A DNA stretch of 64,000 nucleotides from Streptomyces gelaticus (GTDB taxonomy: Bacteria > Actinomycetota > Actinomycetes > Streptomycetales > Streptomycetaceae). Below the pieces are notes generated by a model that made no database searches, had not been told where the DNA came from, and worked only from the letters and a program-made list of their open reading frames with translations. This document shows, piece by piece, positions 18,757 through 25,532 of this stretch. The DNA lies in NCBI RefSeq assembly GCF_014649535.1, contig NZ_BMTF01000016.1:62001-126000 (forward strand). Reading direction: 5' to 3'. The position numbers were made by a program, and so were the translations under genes. Each line of letters begins with the position of its first letter. Within the stretch, counting starts at the first letter, position 1.

Positions 18757-18840
18757 ATGACAGCCGACCAGCATGACGTGCCCGCCGACCTGACTGCCAT
18801 CGAAGCCGCCCTCGGCCGCATGGTCTACCGTGCCGGAACC
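18757..18840 (+). pseudogene. truncated start of an unknown gene, cut by an ISAs1 fragment
   Basis: Downstream of tniQ an ATG at 18757 opens a frame reading MTADQHDVPADLTAIEAA with normal Streptomyces codon use. After about 28 codons the DNA becomes the antisense of an ISAs1-type transposase, so the rest of the gene is lost. It would have been the next gene after tniQ and hence original cargo or an accessory transposition factor. I do not recognise the fragment. The end coordinate is approximate. Confidence 0.5.
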
Positions 18841-19277
18841 CTGGAAACCGCGCGCGGGATCTCGGGCGCTGGTGCCGTTCCGGCCGCGACTTCGGTGACG
18901 TATGCGCAGGTCGCTGTGTCCAGGGCGTCGGCGTTCAGGTCGGCGAGCACGCGGCGGAAGGTACGTTCGCTGGGTACGAGGTACTGGCCGGTCAGCGGGT
19001 CGTACCGGGCACCGATACGGGCCAGTTCGGCCTGCGGGGCGCGGGCGGCCCACTGCCAGATCGCGGTCATGGGGTCGCCGCCGACCACGAGCGTCGCGCA
19101 CGCGGCCAGCACCAGGGGATGCCGCCGCCCTCGCTCCGCGCGCCGGTCAGGGACTTGCCGCAGCCTGTCGACCAGCGCAGACTCCGCTGCCACAGGGTCG
19201 GAGGCGAGCTCAGCCTCCCACCATGCGAGGTCGGCGAGCTGGTCAAGGGCAGGGCTGATCAGGGAGGATGCGGGCAC
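18825..19277 (-). pseudogene. N-terminal fragment of an ISAs1-family transposase
   Basis: The 150-residue frame has the N-terminal signature of ISAs1/DDE_Tnp_1-associated transposases: LRQVPDRRAERGRRHPLVLAA, then GGDPMTAIWQWAARAP and SERTFRRVLADLNADALD. Family members are about 370-400 residues and carry the DDE core in the missing C-terminal two thirds, so this copy is dead. The fragment lies on the strand opposite to tniQ and has replaced the end of the gene starting at 18757. Its upstream inverted repeat probably lies near 19290-19370 but could not be matched to a partner. Confidence 0.82.
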
Positions 19278-19372
19278 GAGCGCGGCTCCTGAGACGATCT
19301 TCTGGCGTAGGAACCTGAAAGATCATCAGAGGCCGCGCTCGCCTGGCAACCTGCCACCTCACTCCACGGACG

Positions 19373-19417
19373 AGCAGCCCAAAAAGATCAAAGGTCAACT
19401 ATGCCGGGGCCGTGAGG
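19373..19417 (+). repeat. left arm of a 45-bp inverted repeat flanking a foreign cassette
   Basis: The arm starts AGCAGCCCAAAAAGATCAAA and ends GGGGCCGTGAGG. Its inverse copy lies at 20815-20860, differing only by one extra A in the A-run. The arms enclose 19418-20814, a stretch of clearly lower G+C. They may be the ends of a small transposable cassette or of two facing IS copies. Confidence 0.85.
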
Positions 19418-19712
19418 CCAAATGGACTTACAAGGATCCCGTGAAGCAGGTTCCCTCGCCCGTAATACGGCATTCCCTCATTGCAACTCGAAGCGCATAG
19501 CCAACCAGTTGGACGACCATCACCAGAAAAAATATGACATGAAAGACAACACACCGGTGCGCAGCGATCCAGGCTCGGACAAGCGCTCTTCCGGCACGCT
19601 GACTGCCGCGTAGCAGGGCACTGTCGACCAGGCGATCGAGGCCATCAAGGGCATCACATCCAACGCCAGCTCAGCCGCTTAATGTTCAATTTCCAAGAAC
19701 GATAGGTTTGCT
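19418..19712 (+). other. non-genic remnant upstream of the beta-propeller gene
   Basis: About 295 bp of lower-G+C DNA inside the inverted repeats. One plus-strand frame reads about 63 codons to a TAG at 19611-19613 (ending SSGTLTAA) and then continues in the same frame with QGTVDQAIEAIKGITSNASSAA to a TAA near 19680. This looks like the degraded tail of a gene interrupted by a stop, not an active gene. I cannot assign a family. The promoter or ribosome site of the next gene (GATAGG before ATG 19713) is at its right edge. Confidence 0.4.
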
Positions 19713-20621
19713 ATGTCTAACGAATACTCCTTCCTTTCCGGCTTCATGCAGAGCCGCAATGTTGGTCGGGTCATCGCCCAAGTCGATGTATTGAAGGAAA
19801 GTGGTTCGACCGCCTCCAAACTGCTCAAGTGGGACAGGTCCCAGAACCGCTGGTTCTCCTTCAACCTCGAGTGGCACGCCACGCGAATCTGCGCAATTGA
19901 AGTACCGGAAATCATGGTGTTCGCTACAGGCCCGGACGGTATCGTGTCAGTCAGCACAATGTCTGGCTCAACCGAAGAAGAGATCGACGACTCTCTCGAT
20001 GGCCCTGCTCGTCGCGGTCCTATTCGGGATCTCCAACTCATCGATGGTGTGCCCTACGCCACTGGCATGGGCCGCCAGGTTTATCGTCGCGAGGGCCCAG
20101 TCAAATGGACGCGTCAGGACCAGGGAGTAGTTTTACCCAGAGGCGAGATTGAACTATGCGGTTTCAACTCCATCGACGGCCTCAGAGAAGAAAATCTCTA
20201 TGCCGTCGGATTCAATGGCGAAATCTGGCAACGCCTGGAAGGCAAATGGTTCAAGCGGGAAAGCCCAACCAATCTCGTATTGCATCGGGTCAAGGTAGTT
20301 CGCGAAGATTTAGTGTTTATATGCGGGCAGATGGGCACTTTGCTGCGTGGCAATGGTTCGCAGTGGGAAGCCATTGAACAGGACGCAACCAGCGACGACC
20401 TCTGGGGTATGGAGTGGTTCAACGGCGAGCTCTATTTGACCCGTGACTCCGGTCTATTCCGCCTCGACGGCAATGGCAATCTGGTTGCAGTCGACATGAA
20501 GTTGCCCGGTAAGCCCAGTTGCCGTCATCTCCATGCAAATGATGGTGTTCTCTGGTCCTGCGGACCGAAGAACGTAGTTTGGACCGAGGATGGCCAGAGT
20601 TGGACCGAGGTGACCCCGTGA
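19713..20621 (+). CDS. beta-propeller protein of foreign origin
   Basis: A 302-residue protein without signal peptide, made of repeated blade-like units: GPIRDLQLIDGVPYATGMGRQVYRRE, LYAVGFNGEIWQRLEGKWFKRE, LVFICGQMGTLLRGNGSQWEAIEQ and DDLWGMEWFNGELYLTRDSGLFRL each combine G-x-x-[WY] strands with a terminal Trp. This pattern is typical of WD40-like propellers found mostly in Proteobacteria. Codon use differs sharply from the neighbours: many A/T-ending codons and at least two TTA Leu codons, which in Streptomyces require the bldA tRNA. It lies 23 bp before a TIGR02270-like remnant. The function is unknown; it may be a scaffold or adaptor from a secretion or effector locus. Confidence 0.7.
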   Translation: MSNEYSFLSGFMQSRNVGRVIAQVDVLKESGSTASKLLKWDRSQNRWFSFNLEWHATRICAIEVPEIMVFATGPDGIVSVSTMSGSTEEEIDDSLDGPARRGPIRDLQLIDGVPYATGMGRQVYRREGPVKWTRQDQGVVLPRGEIELCGFNSIDGLREENLYAVGFNGEIWQRLEGKWFKRESPTNLVLHRVKVVREDLVFICGQMGTLLRGNGSQWEAIEQDATSDDLWGMEWFNGELYLTRDSGLFRLDGNGNLVAVDMKLPGKPSCRHLHANDGVLWSCGPKNVVWTEDGQSWTEVTP

Positions 20622-20643
20622 TATCGGCCCAGGCAGGCTCAGT

Positions 20644-20833
20644 TTGATATCCGTACCCATCATCATCGACCAACACGCCGAAGAAGCCCGGCTTCCTCGC
20701 TGTCCTGCGCGATTACGCCGTGTGTGCACCGCATTACGACCTCGACGACCTCAGTAAAATCGACAACCGCCTCGTACAACTCGTCGGACAAGGAGGATAT
20801 GTCTGGCCCCTTCCCCTCACGGCCCCGGCATAG
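20644..20833 (+). pseudogene. N-terminal remnant of a TIGR02270-like HEAT-repeat protein, frameshifted
   Basis: From TTG 20644 the frame reads ISVPIIIDQHAEEA; then one extra C at about 20689 shifts the frame, after which GFLAVLRDYAVCAPHYDLDD and LSKIDNRLVQLV follow. Joined, this fits the start of the TIGR02270 family (pattern P-I-x-x-QHAEEA-FLxxLRDxAVxAPHYxLxDL), known mainly from Proteobacteria, often near type VI secretion or PAAR-type genes. Only about 60 of roughly 400 residues remain, and the frame dies in the inverted repeat. Family assignment is from memory of the pattern. Confidence 0.6.
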
Positions 20834-20860
20834 TTGACCTTTGATCTTTTTTGGGCTGCT
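20815..20860 (-). repeat. right arm of the 45/46-bp inverted repeat
   Basis: Near-perfect inverse of 19373-19417 (one extra base in the T-run TTTTTT). It abuts the inverted-repeat end of the IS701-type element at 20862 with one base between, so either the IS inserted exactly beside it or the two are parts of one larger end. Confidence 0.85.
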
Positions 20861-20861
20861 T

Positions 20862-22191
20862 CACGGCAGCTGTAGTTCGTGACTCGTGAGGTTCCTGTTA
20901 TGCGATGGCCACTGCTGTGACGTTGTTCCAGCGGCGGTGGCAGTCGGCTGCGCGATGCTGGTGTCGGCGGCGCCAGTGTGACCAGCGGAGCGCGTGCGTG
21001 GGATCGGTTTCCTGGCAGGGGCGGGGCAGGACGAAGGTCCGGAGCAGGGCGCGGAGTTCGCGTGGACTGACGGGCACCATGACCAGGTGGTCCTCGGGCT
21101 CGGCGGGGTTGGCGCGTTGCCGCTCGTGGAGGGCGCCGACGGCCAGGAGCGCGTAGGCGATCACCGACATGAGGCTCCAGCGGTGCCAGGAGTTCCAGCA
21201 GGTGACCTGGCCGGTGTCGAGGTGGGCCAGGCCCTTGGCTCCTTGAGAGTCCTCCTCGACGCGCCAGCGGCGGCAGACCGCGCTGACCAGCACTGATATC
21301 GGTTGCGGGTCGGGGTGCCAGGTGCGGCAGAAGGAGAGGGTGCCGGTGCGGCGGTGGCGCTGGAGGGGTGGTGACGCGGTGGCTGGTGGGCACGGCGATC
21401 GCGCAGCCGTAGCCCAGCGTACGGATCCGGCAGCGCAACTCCCGGCCGCCGTAGACCTCGTCGGCCGCCACCCACGCCGTACGGACGCCCGAGGCGTGCG
21501 CGTCGGCGAGCATGTCGCCGGCCAGTCGCGGCTTGGTGGCGAATGTCGTCTCGTCGGGCACCCCGGCCAGTTCACGGCGTTCGTCGTCGCCGGCCCACGC
21601 CTCACCGAGATAGAGGCGGCGGTCGATCAGCGCGTGGCCCTGCGCGCTCACGTAGGAGAGATGTACCGCGACCTGGCACAGTCCGATCCCGCCCAAGGCT
21701 CCGGAGTACTGGCGGCCGGCGCCGACCGCGTCGAGGGACGACTTCTCATCGCCCGTCTCGTCCACCACCAACATCACCTCCCGGTCGCCGAGTTGCTCCA
21801 CCGTCCAGGCCGCGGCCGACCGGCGTATCGCCTCGGTATCGAAGCGGGCCCGGGACAGGAAGTGCTGCAGGACGTGCGGGCCGGAGTGGCCGATCGCCTC
21901 GGCCAGTGACCAGCAGTTCGCCGATTCCTTGACCATCAGCAGCCCCTGAACCATGTTCCGGCAGGTCAGCCGGGTCTCCCGGCGCGGGAAGCAGCTCGCC
22001 ACCCGGTCCATCAACCCCTCGAAGGACTCGTCCCACAGGGCGTGTACTACCGTGGCCTGCGCGGCCACCGCTTCGTTTTCCGTCTTCACAAACGATCACG
22101 ATGCAGGTGGTCGCACCTCTGCCCGCAGGCACCCCATCCACCACGCTGACCAGCAGCGTTGCCCTACGCCTCACGAACTACAGCTGCCGTG
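20862..22191 (-). mobile_element. IS701-family insertion sequence, defective
   Basis: The 21-bp ends are exact inverses: CACGGCAGCTGTAGTTCGTGA at 20862-20882 and its inverse at 22171-22191. The 1,330-bp unit contains one transposase gene on the minus strand with a deletion and frameshift. No clear 4-bp target duplication was found (GCTT on the left, TCTG on the right), suggesting rearrangement at one side. Confidence 0.8.
20898..22089 (-). pseudogene. IS701-family transposase, internally deleted and frameshifted
   Basis: The N-terminal part from ATG 22089 is well preserved: CFPRRETRLTCRNMVQGLL, then LVVDETGDEK with the first catalytic Asp and WVAADEVYGG with the second. The frame is lost near 21370 after GCAIAVPTSHRVTT. 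Homology resumes in another frame (RHRRTGTLSFCRTW, then RRWRVEEDSQGAKGLAHLD, with the catalytic Glu) down to 20898. About 40-50 residues normally found between (the AKGxRWYDW region) are missing, so a deletion rather than a single-base error is likely. It cannot produce an active transposase. Confidence 0.82.
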
Positions 22192-22218
22192 TCTGACCCG
22201 TCATCTAACGTTGCCGGC

Positions 22219-22866
22219 ATGACAATTAACGTCCCGCCCGGCTACCGGATCATTCCTGACGATGAGGCTCAGGAACGCTTCTCCTTGCACGAAGAGCACA
22301 TGTACGAGTGTGGGGATGTCTGCGACGAGTACGAAATAGAGACCCTTCTCTACGAAGATGGGCTTTCCACCACCAGTGATCTCCGCACCAGCGACGCGTC
22401 GGACCTGTGGCGTTACAACGTCATCATCGACGGAGACCTGAACGTAGACGGTGAGCTCCAGTGGGCGGATGGGGACCATCCCAATCTTCTGCTGATCACC
22501 GGCTCTCTGCGGACACGAAGCGTGACGGTCAGCTTTGGCACGAACCTGATCGTGAGAGGGGACCTGATCGCCACCCATGCCGTCGAACACCCGGACGGAA
22601 TCAGCGAAGAGGGTCTCATCATTGTCCGCGGAACCACGTACACACCGGTCGACATCGGCCCCTACACGCTTGTCGTCGACAGTGGCCAGCCTCAGGAGGC
22701 CACCTTTGACTACGACGATGACCTGTCCGAGGTCCTTGCGCCTGAAGTGCTGATACCGCACGAGCGGCCGTACAGGAAGGGGAAGGCAGACCGGGACAAG
22801 ATCTACGAAGCAGCACTCAACGGTCGCCCCATCCTTTGCCCGCCCCCGAACTGCGAGGCGGTCTGA
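22219..22866 (+). CDS. beta-helix (bactofilin/polymer-forming-like) protein, unknown role
   Basis: A 215-residue acidic cytoplasmic protein. Its core repeats IIDGDLNVDGEL, LLLITGSLRTRSV, LIVRGDLIATHAVE and LIIVRGTTYT, short turns with G-[DS]-L at regular spacing, which indicate a right-handed beta-helix. Similar stand-alone proteins accompany polymorphic toxin and immunity loci in many bacteria, but that role is only a possibility here. ATG 22219 is chosen because the upstream frame runs into the IS701 end. The A/G-ending codons are less extreme than in core genes. It is the best-preserved cargo gene of Streptomyces-like composition in the transposon. Confidence 0.6.
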   Translation: MTINVPPGYRIIPDDEAQERFSLHEEHMYECGDVCDEYEIETLLYEDGLSTTSDLRTSDASDLWRYNVIIDGDLNVDGELQWADGDHPNLLLITGSLRTRSVTVSFGTNLIVRGDLIATHAVEHPDGISEEGLIIVRGTTYTPVDIGPYTLVVDSGQPQEATFDYDDDLSEVLAPEVLIPHERPYRKGKADRDKIYEAALNGRPILCPPPNCEAV

Positions 22867-23049
22867 CCCACCCAGAGTCTGCGGAAGTCGGCGTCCTGCC
22901 ACAGGCTGGGGCGGACAGGAGCGGACGGCACAGGCACAGGGCCCCCTTGAACGGCTGAGCAACAAAGGTCCGCCCACCCGGCGTACGAAGGGCGAGGTGC
23001 GCCGGTGCGTCAGGCGGAGAGGGGGTCGCTGCGCCACAGATCAAGGGAG

Positions 23050-23254
23050 AGAGCCCTCGGCACGGATCTGCGTGGAGCACACCATCGGCGAGGAGAAGAA
23101 GTGGCGGCCGCTCCAGCGGTACATCGGACGGCGCGAGTACTACGCCGAAACGCACGCTGCCATCGCCGGCCTGATCTCCGACCGCGCGGCGCGCAGGCCC
23201 ACCCGACGAAGTACCAGCACTGAACTGGTGCTCGTCCGCCCGGCCGCCTGCTGA
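23050..23254 (+). pseudogene. C-terminal fragment of an IS5-type DDE transposase
   Basis: The frame reads ICVEHTIGEEKKWRPLQRYI and GRREYYAETHAAIAGLISDR, the C-terminal end of IS5-group transposases: the catalytic Glu in VEHTI, then W-x-x-L-x-R-Y. The preceding DDE core is absent, and the region just upstream (23000-23050) seems to continue the homology out of frame. It marks an old IS insertion in the right part of the transposon. Confidence 0.72.
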
Positions 23255-23726
23255 TCACCCACCAGCCAACCCGCCAGGCGAGCACGCCCCGACCTCAATC
23301 GCATACCGAGTCGTAATCAACCATCACGAAACCGGACAGAGCAGAACAACGCCGGGGCCGTGCCGCGAGTGGGTGGCTGGTGGCTCCCTCCGACATGGCG
23401 AAGCGGGCGCGCTTGTGGCCCTGGGTAAAAGGCGAGAACGCACACTTCTACAACAGGCCGGGTCGTTCCCAGACATGAGGAGACCTGGGCTCTGAGCAGC
23501 GGTCCACGGTGCACAAGGGGGCTCCCGCCGGATGGTGGGCTCCACCCACTTCGTCATGCGGAGTGTCAGGTGCGGTCGGAAGGCTGCGAATCCGAGCGGT
23601 GCGCAACATGCATTCTGGGCTGCGGCCGCTCGCCGGAAGAACGGAACGCTCGCTGCGGTTACTGGCTGGTCCGCACGGCCGTGAGCGAAGCGCTCAGTCA
23701 CACTCCGTGTGACCCGTGCACCCACC
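23255..23726. other. transposon right-end region without recognisable genes
   Basis: About 470 bp between the IS5-type fragment and the right-end repeats. Only short frames occur, for example about 27 codons from ATG 23391 reading MAKRARLWPWVKGENA. I see no ribosome site or family match that supports them. A GCCGGGGCCGTG stretch near 23350 repeats the inner part of the 45-bp inverted repeat, which may be chance. Confidence 0.5.
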
Positions 23727-23772
23727 GGTGACAATAATCGCTGGAAGGTGACATCCATCGCTGGAAGTCACA
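23727..23772. repeat. transposon right end with two tandem putative TnsB-binding repeats
   Basis: Two abutting 20-bp boxes in inverse orientation, at 23727-23746 and 23747-23766, match the left-end boxes (GGTGACANNNATCGCTGGAA on this strand). Closely packed repeats on the right and spaced repeats on the left give the asymmetry seen in Tn7-type ends, where it sets insertion orientation. Confidence 0.87.
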
Positions 23773-23777
23773 CGGGG
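23773..23777 (+). repeat. right copy of the 5-bp target-site duplication (CGGGG)
   Basis: CGGGG directly follows the terminal ACA of the right end and equals the five bases before the left end. It lies about 20 bp from the operator palindrome of the XRE gene. Confidence 0.9.
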
Positions 23778-23797
23778 CCGGGCGAGTGGTGTGGCGC

Positions 23798-23825
23798 ACT
23801 TTTGCAAGCGTCTGCTTGCAAAAGT
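23798..23825. promoter_or_regulatory. palindromic operator upstream of the XRE regulator
   Basis: Perfect 12-bp arms, ACTTTTGCAAGC (23798-23809) and GCTTGCAAAAGT (23814-23825), are separated by GTCT. A further half-like TTAGCAAG follows. Nine-base direct repeats GTGGCGCAC (23791-23799 and 23834-23842) flank the palindrome. The position, 27 bp before ATG 23852, suggests autoregulation by the encoded HTH protein. Confidence 0.75.
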
Positions 23826-23851
23826 TAGCAAGGGTGGCGCACCATCGGGGT

Positions 23852-24340
23852 ATGGCATCACTCAACGTCGGCAATCTCGGTGAGTACCTGCGCGAACAAC
23901 GGCGCAACGCGCAGCTGTCGCTGCGGCAGCTCGCCGATGCCGCCGGGGTGTCCAACCCCTACCTCAGCCAGATCGAGCGCGGGCTGCGCAAGCCGAGCGC
24001 CGAGGTGCTGCAACAGGTCGCCAAGGCGCTGCGGATCTCCGCCGAGACCCTTTACGTACGGGCCGGGATTCTGGACGAGCGGGAGCGGGAGGAGCTGGAG
24101 ACGCGGGCGGTGATTCTGGCCGATCCGTCCATAAACGAGCGGCAGAAGAGCGTTCTGCTGCAGATCTACGACTCCTTCCGCAGGGAGAACGGGTTCGTGC
24201 CCGGACCGGAATCCGGCGTCGCGGCCGGATCGGAGACCGGCGACGAACCGGAGCCGGCCGCCGGTGCCGACACGGCTTCAGAGCCTTCAGAGCCTTCAGA
24301 GCCTTCAGAGCCTTCAACGCAAGAGAAACCCTCACACTGA
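23852..24340 (+). CDS. XRE-family helix-turn-helix regulator
   Basis: A 162-residue DNA-binding protein. The HTH spans residues 7-65 (LGEYLREQRRNAQLSLRQLA, then GVSNPYLSQIERGLRKPSAEV). A helical segment (REREELETRAVILADPSIN) and a disordered acidic tail follow. The tail ends with SEP repeats encoded by four perfect copies of GAGCCTTCA (24281-24316). The start is set by the HTH and by the palindromic operator just upstream. It is followed at 28 bp by the HbhA-like gene and is probably co-transcribed with it. Gene order matches a conserved Streptomyces region. The target set is unknown; autoregulation is likely. Confidence 0.86.
   Translation: MASLNVGNLGEYLREQRRNAQLSLRQLADAAGVSNPYLSQIERGLRKPSAEVLQQVAKALRISAETLYVRAGILDEREREELETRAVILADPSINERQKSVLLQIYDSFRRENGFVPGPESGVAAGSETGDEPEPAAGADTASEPSEPSEPSEPSTQEKPSH
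24281..24316 (+). repeat. four tandem 9-bp repeats (GAGCCTTCA)
   Basis: Exact tandem copies within the XRE gene encode Glu-Pro-Ser four times in the acidic tail. Copy number could vary between strains by slippage without changing frame. Confidence 0.9.
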
Positions 24341-24368
24341 GTCTGATGATCCGGGAGGACCACAGTCA

Positions 24369-25024
24369 TGGCCATCACCGATGACCTGCGCAAGACCCTC
24401 ACCGACCCGACCCCCCTCTACTTCGCCGCCGGTACGGCCGACCTCGCCGTCGAGCAGGCGCGCAAGGTCCCGGCGCTGATCGAGCAGCTGCGCGCCGAGG
24501 CGCCGGAGCGTATCGAGGCCGTGCGCAACGCCGACCCCAAGGCCGTGCAGGAGAAGGTGGCCGCGCAGGCCAAGGAGGCGCAGGCCACCGTGCAGGCCAA
24601 GGTCACCGAGGTGATCGGATCCTTCGACAGCGACCTGCGGAAGCTGGGCGAGAGCGCGCAGGATCTGGCGCTGCGGAGTCTCGGCGTGGCCGCGGAGTAC
24701 GCGGTGCGGGCCCGGGAGACGTACGAGAAGGTCGCCGAGCGCGGCGAGCAGACCGTGAAGCACTGGCGCGGCGAGACGGCCGAGGAGATCGTCGAGATCG
24801 CCGTCGTCGTCGAGCCGCGCAAGGAGTCCAAGCCGGCGGGCACCACCAGGACCGCGCCGGCCGCCAAGCCCGGTCAGGCGAAGGCCGCCCCCGCTCCGAA
24901 GCCCGCGCCGAAGCCCGCACCGAAGGCCGTCAAGCCGGAGGGCAGGACCCCGGCCGCGCCCGCCCGCAAGGCGCCCGCGCGCAAGCCCGCCGCGAAGAAG
25001 ACCACTCCGCCGAGCGCGAAGTAG
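24369..25024 (+). CDS. heparin-binding hemagglutinin (HbhA)-like protein
   Basis: A helical protein of about 217 residues. Residues 1-140 form long amphipathic helices (LAVEQARKVPALIEQLRA, VQEKVAAQAKEAQATVQAKV), as in HbhA/apolipoprotein-like domains. The C-terminal 70 residues are a Lys-Pro-Ala-rich tail (PAPKPAPKPAPKAVKP, KAPARKPAAKK) like the tail that binds sulfated sugars or DNA in mycobacterial HbhA. In Streptomyces it may act on chromatin or the envelope instead; no signal peptide is present. The start is the ATG of MAITDDLRK, preceded by GGGAGGACC. It is paired with the XRE gene upstream. Confidence 0.8.
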
Positions 25025-25168
25025 CACCCGGCGCCGCGGCACCCCGGGCGGTGCCGTGGCGCCGCCGTGTGTAGCGGGGCGCGGGCCGGGCACCTTCCAG
25101 GGGGGCCGGTCCGTTCTCCCGGTACCTTGGCAGCGAGGCGCTCATCCATTCAATAGGCGGTGCACACC

Positions 25169-25510
25169 ATGTTGCTCACAGGATTCAGCACATTCGTCTG
25201 GCTGCTCTACATGGTCATGCTCGTGCTTGCCGTGGTCGCACTGATCATGGCCGCGATGGCCCGTGAGGACGCCTACCGGGCCGCGGACAAGCAGAAGAAG
25301 TCCTTCTGGCTGATCATCCTCGGCATCACCGTCGCCGTGAACCTCTTCGTGCCGATGCTGTTCCTGCAGCTCGCGGGCGCGGTCGCCTCCATCGTCTTCC
25401 TGGTGGACGTGCGGCCCGCGCTCCAGGCGGTCTCGGGCGGCGGCCGCGGCGGCCGGCGCGGCGGCTCCAGCAGCGACGGGCCGTACGGGCCCTACAACGG
25501 CGGGCGCTGA
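25169..25510 (+). CDS. DUF2516 family membrane protein
   Basis: A 113-residue protein with two transmembrane segments (about residues 5-28 and 48-80), a polar loop REDAYRAADKQKKSFW between them and a Gly/Arg/Ser-rich cytoplasmic tail. This is the DUF2516 family, actinobacterial and of unknown function. ATG 25169 is preferred over GTG 25160 because AGGCGG lies at proper distance before it. It follows the HbhA-like gene by about 145 bp and converges with the SpoIIE phosphatase. Confidence 0.84.
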   Translation: MLLTGFSTFVWLLYMVMLVLAVVALIMAAMAREDAYRAADKQKKSFWLIILGITVAVNLFVPMLFLQLAGAVASIVFLVDVRPALQAVSGGGRGGRRGGSSSDGPYGPYNGGR

Positions 25511-25532
25511 GCGTTCGCGGGTTTCGCGGCGC

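Larger units (their letters stand above)
12923..23772. mobile_element. complete Tn7-like transposon (10,850 bp)
   Basis: The element begins TGTGACTTCCAGCG at 12923 and ends with the exact inverse (CGCTGGAAGTCACA) at 23772. The five bases outside each end are identical (CGGGG at 12918-12922 and 23773-23777), a 5-bp target duplication as expected for Tn7/Tn5053-type transposition. Both ends carry repeated 20-bp boxes. The left half encodes tnsA, tnsB, tnsC and tniQ in one overlapping operon. The right half holds cargo broken up by IS fragments. It lies between a toxin-like gene and a conserved XRE regulator, ending about 25 bp upstream of that regulator's palindromic operator. No CRISPR array or Cas gene is present, so targeting presumably depends on TniQ alone. 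Confidence 0.93.

Noticed and set aside
20734..22089. Reading the minus-strand frame 22089-20734 as one intact transposase
   Set aside because: After about 21370 the residues become Pro/Arg-rich nonsense while true IS701 homology continues in another frame, so it is a broken gene.
22997..23254. A small intact gene around 23000
   Set aside because: The C-terminal 60 residues are an IS5-type transposase tail and the upstream residues are out-of-frame remnants, so it is a fragment.
12923..23772. CRISPR-associated transposon (CAST) possibility
   Set aside because: No Cas gene or regularly spaced repeat array exists in the element; all repeats are end boxes or IS ends.
24880..24960. Ala/Pro/Lys repeat in the HbhA-like gene as a separate DNA repeat element
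   Set aside because: It is ordinary low-complexity coding for a basic tail; repeats are imperfect at DNA level.
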